Positions 7,901-10,199 of a DNA stretch of 10,199 nucleotides are shown here, piece after piece. The position numbers and the translations under genes were made by a program. The stretch is taken from assembly GCA_030049955.1 (NCBI GenBank), contig JASIJX010000309.1:1-10199 (forward strand). Direction: 5' to 3'. The notes beneath the pieces are model-generated. The model was not told where the DNA came from, searched no databases, and saw nothing but the letters and a program-made list of their open reading frames with translations. The stretch is from Acidobacteriaceae bacterium. GTDB lineage: Bacteria; Acidobacteriota; Terriglobia; Terriglobales; Acidobacteriaceae. Numbering within the stretch: the first letter of the stretch is position 1; each line of letters opens with the position of its first letter.

Positions 7901-7921
7901 GGGGTCTGAGTGCGGGTTTCC

Positions 7922-7951
7922 GTGACATGCCGGCCCGCTCCGCGCTACCCT
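7922..7951 (+). promoter_or_regulatory. Candidate sigma-70 promoter of ilvE
   Basis: GTGACA (7922-7927) and TACCCT (7946-7951) are separated by 18 bases. Transcription would start near 7958, giving a leader of about 35 bases. The -10 is weak. It stands divergently to the GH106 promoter candidate, with the two -35 elements about 20 bases apart. Confidence 0.33.
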
Positions 7952-7972
7952 AAAAGGGTGCACTCTCGGTGC
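7947..7972 (+). repeat. Two tandem short hairpins in the ilvE leader
   Basis: ACCCT-AAA-AGGGT (7947-7959) is followed directly by GCAC-TCTCG-GTGC (7960-7972), which abuts the AAGGAG ribosome-binding site at 7974-7979. The stems are only five and four base pairs, so this may be chance. If real, the first could be an operator dyad overlapping the -10 and start point, and the second could affect ribosome access. Confidence 0.3.
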
Positions 7973-7992
7973 GAAGGAGTTTTTCGACCTCA

Positions 7993-8934
7993 ATGCCCAT
8001 TCAAACCACGTCAAAAATCTGGCACAACGGCAACCTAATTCCATGGGAGCAGGCCACTCTTCACGTGATGAGCCACGTTATCCATTACGGCTCCAGCGTT
8101 TTCGAGGGCATTCGCTGCTACGGCCAGCCGCAGGGCTCGGCGGTCTTCCGCCTGCCGGAGCATATGCAGCGGCTGCTGGACTCGGCCAAGATTTACCGCA
8201 TGGAAATCCCGTTCACGCTCGAGGAGCTGTGCGCGGGAGTGGTGGACATTATTGAGGCTAACGGGGTTACGCCGTGCTACATCCGCCCTATTGTGCTGCG
8301 CGGCTACGGCGAAATGGGCGTGAACCCGCGCGGCTGCCCCATTGAGGTTTACATCGCCAACTTCCCGTGGGGCAAGTACATTGCCGGCCACGGCGGTGCG
8401 GATATCTGCATCTCAAGCTGGAACCGCCTGGCGCCGAACACCATGCCGGCACTGGCCAAGGCCGGCGCAAACTATATGAACTCGCAGCTCATCCACATGG
8501 AGGCCGAGATCAACGGCTACCAGGAAGGCATCGCGCTCGACGTGAACGGCCTGGTCAGCGAGGGCTCGGGCGAGAATGTTTTCGTGGTGCGCAACGGCGT
8601 GCTCTACACGCCGCCGCTGGCCAACTCGGCGCTCTCCGGCATTACCCGCGACTCTGTGCTTACCATCGCACGGCATCTCGGCCTGCCGGTCACCGAGCAG
8701 CCCATTCCGCGCGAAATGCTCTACATCGCCGATGAGGTCTTCTTCACCGGCACGGCTGCGGAGGTTTCGCCCATCCGGTCGATTGACCGAATTGTGGTCG
8801 GCGACGGCAAGCCCGGCGATATCACAAAGAAGATCGCCGATGAGTTCTTCGGCATCGCCAACGGTCTCAAGCCCGACCGCTTTGGCTGGCTCACGCCGGT
8901 CAAGGTGCAGGCCAGCGAGCCGGTTTCCGCGTAA
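7993..8934 (+). CDS. ilvE: Branched-chain amino-acid aminotransferase
   Basis: A PLP enzyme of fold type IV that transfers the amino group between glutamate and the 2-oxo acids of leucine, isoleucine and valine, the last step of their synthesis, in the cytoplasm. The 313-residue protein shows KIWHNGNLIPW (8-18), HVIHYGSSVFEGIRCY (28-43) with R41, and ALAKAGANYMNS (153-164) with K156 as the expected PLP lysine. GYQEGIALDVNGLVSEGSGE (175-194) includes the cofactor-contacting E190, and FTGTAAEVSPI (251-261) is the late signature. Length fits the family (about 300-310). I use the ATG at 7993 because MPIQTTSKIW is the usual beginning of these proteins. AAGGAG lies 13 bases upstream, a little far. 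A GTG at 7969 is an in-frame alternative adding eight residues. It reads divergently from the GH106 gene and is followed by a terminator. No other ilv or leu gene is in the window. Confidence 0.96.
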   Translation: MPIQTTSKIWHNGNLIPWEQATLHVMSHVIHYGSSVFEGIRCYGQPQGSAVFRLPEHMQRLLDSAKIYRMEIPFTLEELCAGVVDIIEANGVTPCYIRPIVLRGYGEMGVNPRGCPIEVYIANFPWGKYIAGHGGADICISSWNRLAPNTMPALAKAGANYMNSQLIHMEAEINGYQEGIALDVNGLVSEGSGENVFVVRNGVLYTPPLANSALSGITRDSVLTIARHLGLPVTEQPIPREMLYIADEVFFTGTAAEVSPIRSIDRIVVGDGKPGDITKKIADEFFGIANGLKPDRFGWLTPVKVQASEPVSA

Positions 8935-8935
8935 G

Positions 8936-8998
8936 GGCAGGGACCAAGCCACCCCAACAAGCAAAGATCTCTCGTTGGGGACCCCGGCAGGGACCAAG
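8936..8998. repeat. 13-base direct repeat flanking a hairpin after ilvE
   Basis: GGCAGGGACCAAG occurs exactly at 8936-8948 and again at 8986-8998, fifty bases apart. Between the copies, CCCCAAC (8952-8958) pairs with GTTGGGG (8974-8980), extendable by AAG/CTC with one mismatch, giving a seven to ten base-pair stem. The layout resembles a REP-like or other small non-coding intergenic element. It starts two bases after the ilvE stop codon. No U-tract follows the hairpin. Confidence 0.6.
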
Positions 8999-9002
8999 GC
9001 AA

Positions 9003-9030
9003 CAAGGGAACGAGGGAACAAGGGAACAAG
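9003..9030. repeat. Short tandem repeat, 8-base unit, about 3.5 copies
   Basis: The unit CAAGGGAA appears at 9003-9010, as the variant CGAGGGAA at 9011-9018, exactly again at 9019-9026, then as a partial CAAG at 9027-9030. It lies just before the terminator at 9035. It is purine-rich and non-coding, and could vary in copy number by slippage. Confidence 0.75.
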
Positions 9031-9034
9031 TTGA

Positions 9035-9067
9035 CGGGCAGCCAATTGGCTGCCCGTTTTTCTTTCT
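9035..9067 (+). terminator. Intrinsic terminator after ilvE (perfect palindrome)
   Basis: GGGCAGCCAATTGGCTGCCC (9036-9055) is a perfect palindrome, extended by C-G at the outer ends (9035 and 9056). TTTTTCTTTCT follows at once. A stem of about nine base pairs with a tight AATT turn and a strong U-tract is a textbook rho-independent terminator. It separates ilvE from pyrD transcriptionally; readthrough would be needed for co-expression. Confidence 0.9.
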
Positions 9068-9170
9068 GACGGCCCGTATTTTTTCCCGCCGGGATGGAAG
9101 CAGTTGCCTTCAGAACAGACATGCCTTCGGTCACTGCTGGTTCCGGGCGATGTCCATGAGGGCAATTATC

Positions 9171-9212
9171 ATGAAGCTGAACTCCCCCGAAAGGAATCCA
9201 TCTCCCCTGTGA
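9171..9212 (+). CDS. Candidate leader peptide (13 codons) coupled to pyrD
   Basis: An ATG at 9171 opens MKLNSPERNPSPL and stops with TGA at 9210-9212. GAGGG (9158-9162) lies eight bases upstream, a better ribosome-binding site than either pyrD start has. In-frame ATGs at 9156 and 9150 could lengthen it to 18 or 20 codons. Its stop overlaps the GTG at 9209 as GTGA, the classical geometry for translational coupling. The peptide has no recognisable domain, and three of its last eight residues are proline. Such a short frame can occur by chance; the ribosome-binding site plus exact overlap is what supports it. Confidence 0.4.
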   Translation: MKLNSPERNPSPL

Positions 9213-10141
9213 AACCCGACATGAAAGTAAACCTGGCTGGGCTGGAGCTGACCAACCCGGTCATCGCCGCCAGCGGAACCTTTGGATACGGCATCGAATT
9301 TGAGGAGATCGTTTCGCTCGAGCGGCTGGGCGGATTTGTCACCAAGGGAATTTCACTGGAGCCGATGGCCGGCCATCCGGCGCCGCGGCTGGTGCACACC
9401 GCAGCCGGCATGCTCAACGCAATCGGCCTGCAGAACGTCGGCGTCGACGAGTACATCCGCGCAAAACTGCCGCCTATGCAGCGATACCCGCGCTGCAAGG
9501 TTATCGTCAACGTCTTCGGCTGCACGGTGGACGAGTACGTCGCAGTGATCGAGCGGCTGAATGAAGCCGACGGTATCGCCGCCTATGAGCTGAACGTCTC
9601 CTGCCCTAACGTACACGCCGGTGGCATGGCTTTCGGCGCCGATCCGGAGTCGCTTGCATTCCTCGTGGTAAGGGTAAAGGACTTCGCTCGGCGGCCGCTC
9701 ATCGTCAAGCTTTCACCCAACGTCACCTCCATCGGCCAAATGGCGCGCATCGCGGAGGAGGCCGGCGCCGACGCGGTGAGCGTGATCAATACCTTCCGCG
9801 CTATGGCCATCAATGTGGAGACGCGGCGGCCGCGGCTGACCAACCTCACCGGCGGTCTCTCTGGCCCGGCCATCAAGCCGATCGCCTTGCGAATGGTCTA
9901 CGAGGCGGCACAGGTCGTCAAGATTCCCGTCATCGGCATGGGCGGTATCATCACCGCGGAGGATGCAGTCGAGTTCCTGCTGGCCGGCGCCACGGCTGTG
10001 CAGGTGGGCACGGCAAGCTACGCCGACCCGCGCGCGACCGAGCGGCTGGCAAAACAGGTCACCTCCTGGTGCCGCAATCACAATGTGGAGCGCGTCGCCA
10101 GCCTCACCGGCGCGATGGATATGCCGAAAGCGAACGAGTAA
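9209..10141 (+). CDS. pyrD: Dihydroorotate dehydrogenase, class 1B catalytic subunit
   Basis: Oxidises dihydroorotate to orotate with FMN in de novo pyrimidine synthesis, in the cytoplasm. The 310-residue protein shows NPVIAASGTFGYG (16-28), FVTKGIS (43-49) with K46, and MLNAIGLQNVG (68-78). LNVSCPNVHAGG (128-139) contains C132, the catalytic base that marks class 1; class 2 has serine there. VKLSPN (166-171), INTFRAMAI (193-201), GGLSGPAIKP (215-224) and VIGMGGI (241-247) supply FMN and phosphate contacts. Size and motifs fit the class 1B (PyrDB) type, which normally pairs with the PyrK FAD/iron-sulfur subunit to reduce NAD+; no pyrK is in this window. The GTG at 9209 has AAGGA 14 bases upstream and overlaps the leader-frame stop. 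The ATG at 9221 is an alternative start (306 residues) without a ribosome-binding site. The frame is open to a TTG at 9104 but family proteins begin near MKVNLAGLELTNPV. Confidence 0.95.
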   Translation: MKPDMKVNLAGLELTNPVIAASGTFGYGIEFEEIVSLERLGGFVTKGISLEPMAGHPAPRLVHTAAGMLNAIGLQNVGVDEYIRAKLPPMQRYPRCKVIVNVFGCTVDEYVAVIERLNEADGIAAYELNVSCPNVHAGGMAFGADPESLAFLVVRVKDFARRPLIVKLSPNVTSIGQMARIAEEAGADAVSVINTFRAMAINVETRRPRLTNLTGGLSGPAIKPIALRMVYEAAQVVKIPVIGMGGIITAEDAVEFLLAGATAVQVGTASYADPRATERLAKQVTSWCRNHNVERVASLTGAMDMPKANE

Positions 10142-10142
10142 C

Positions 10143-10196
10143 CCCCACCCCCTCATCTGAGCGCATGTATCTGAAAATAAATGGCTTATGGTGGGG
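10143..10196. repeat. Intergenic inverted repeat just after pyrD
   Basis: CCCCACC (10143-10149) and GGTGGGG (10190-10196) form perfect seven-base-pair ends around a 40-base AT-richer centre. It begins two bases after the pyrD stop. There is no U-tract, so it is not a plain terminator. The C-rich and G-rich ends with an AT-rich middle resemble, from memory, dispersed intergenic elements of acidobacterial genomes. The window ends three bases later, so its full extent is unknown. Confidence 0.4.
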
Positions 10197-10199
10197 CGT

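Noticed and set aside
7805..8044. An 80-codon upstream extension of the GH106 frame
   Set aside because: It would overlap the ilvE start and both promoter candidates and bury the signal peptide; the ATG at 7804 has a good GGAGGG site.
9003..9030. Tandem 8-base repeats as a CRISPR array
   Set aside because: Units are far too short and have no spacers; this is a simple tandem repeat.
9713..10156. Minus-strand open frame of 147 codons opposite the 3' half of pyrD
   Set aside because: Antisense shadow of pyrD with no family features.

Overview
The window looks like a chromosomal stretch from a member of the Acidobacteriota (Acidobacteriaceae/Terriglobia type). This is inferred from moderately high GC, from a TonB-dependent receptor that carries an N-terminal carboxypeptidase-regulatory-like domain, from a secreted GH106-type glycosidase beside it, and from the style of the intergenic palindromes. 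No rRNA, tRNA, transposase, phage gene or CRISPR array is visible.

Layout. Positions 1-533 (minus) hold the N-terminal 177 residues of a gene running off the left edge; it carries a PD-(D/E)xK nuclease signature and resembles the PGN_0703-type putative restriction endonucleases. A strong intrinsic terminator (567-600) separates it from the gene upstream. Three co-directional minus-strand genes follow, listed in transcription order: a secreted GH106-family (alpha-L-rhamnosidase-like) glycoside hydrolase (7804-5039), nicotinate phosphoribosyltransferase pncB (4966-3581) and a TonB-dependent outer-membrane receptor (3373-635). The gaps between them are 72 and 207 bases. A divergent promoter region (7805-7992) separates this block from the plus-strand genes ilvE (branched-chain aminotransferase, 7993-8934) and pyrD (class 1B dihydroorotate dehydrogenase, 9209-10141). 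A repeat-rich spacer ending in a perfect-palindrome terminator lies between ilvE and pyrD.

How the genes may work together. The hydrolase would release rhamnose or rhamnosylated fragments outside the cytoplasm, and the receptor would take a ligand across the outer membrane, but nothing in the sequence ties the two substrates together and pncB between them is metabolically unrelated. ilvE and pyrD are housekeeping genes of amino-acid and pyrimidine synthesis, and the terminator suggests they are separate units.

The least ordinary signals are the truncated nuclease-like gene; a 13-20 codon open frame with a good ribosome-binding site whose TGA stop overlaps a GTG start of pyrD (GTGA), suggesting a translationally coupled leader peptide; and the structured repeats at 8936-9030 and 10143-10196. 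Three start codons were moved inward from the longest open frame on the basis of ribosome-binding sites, signal peptides or family N-termini. I see no clear evidence of a wholly new multi-gene system in this window.
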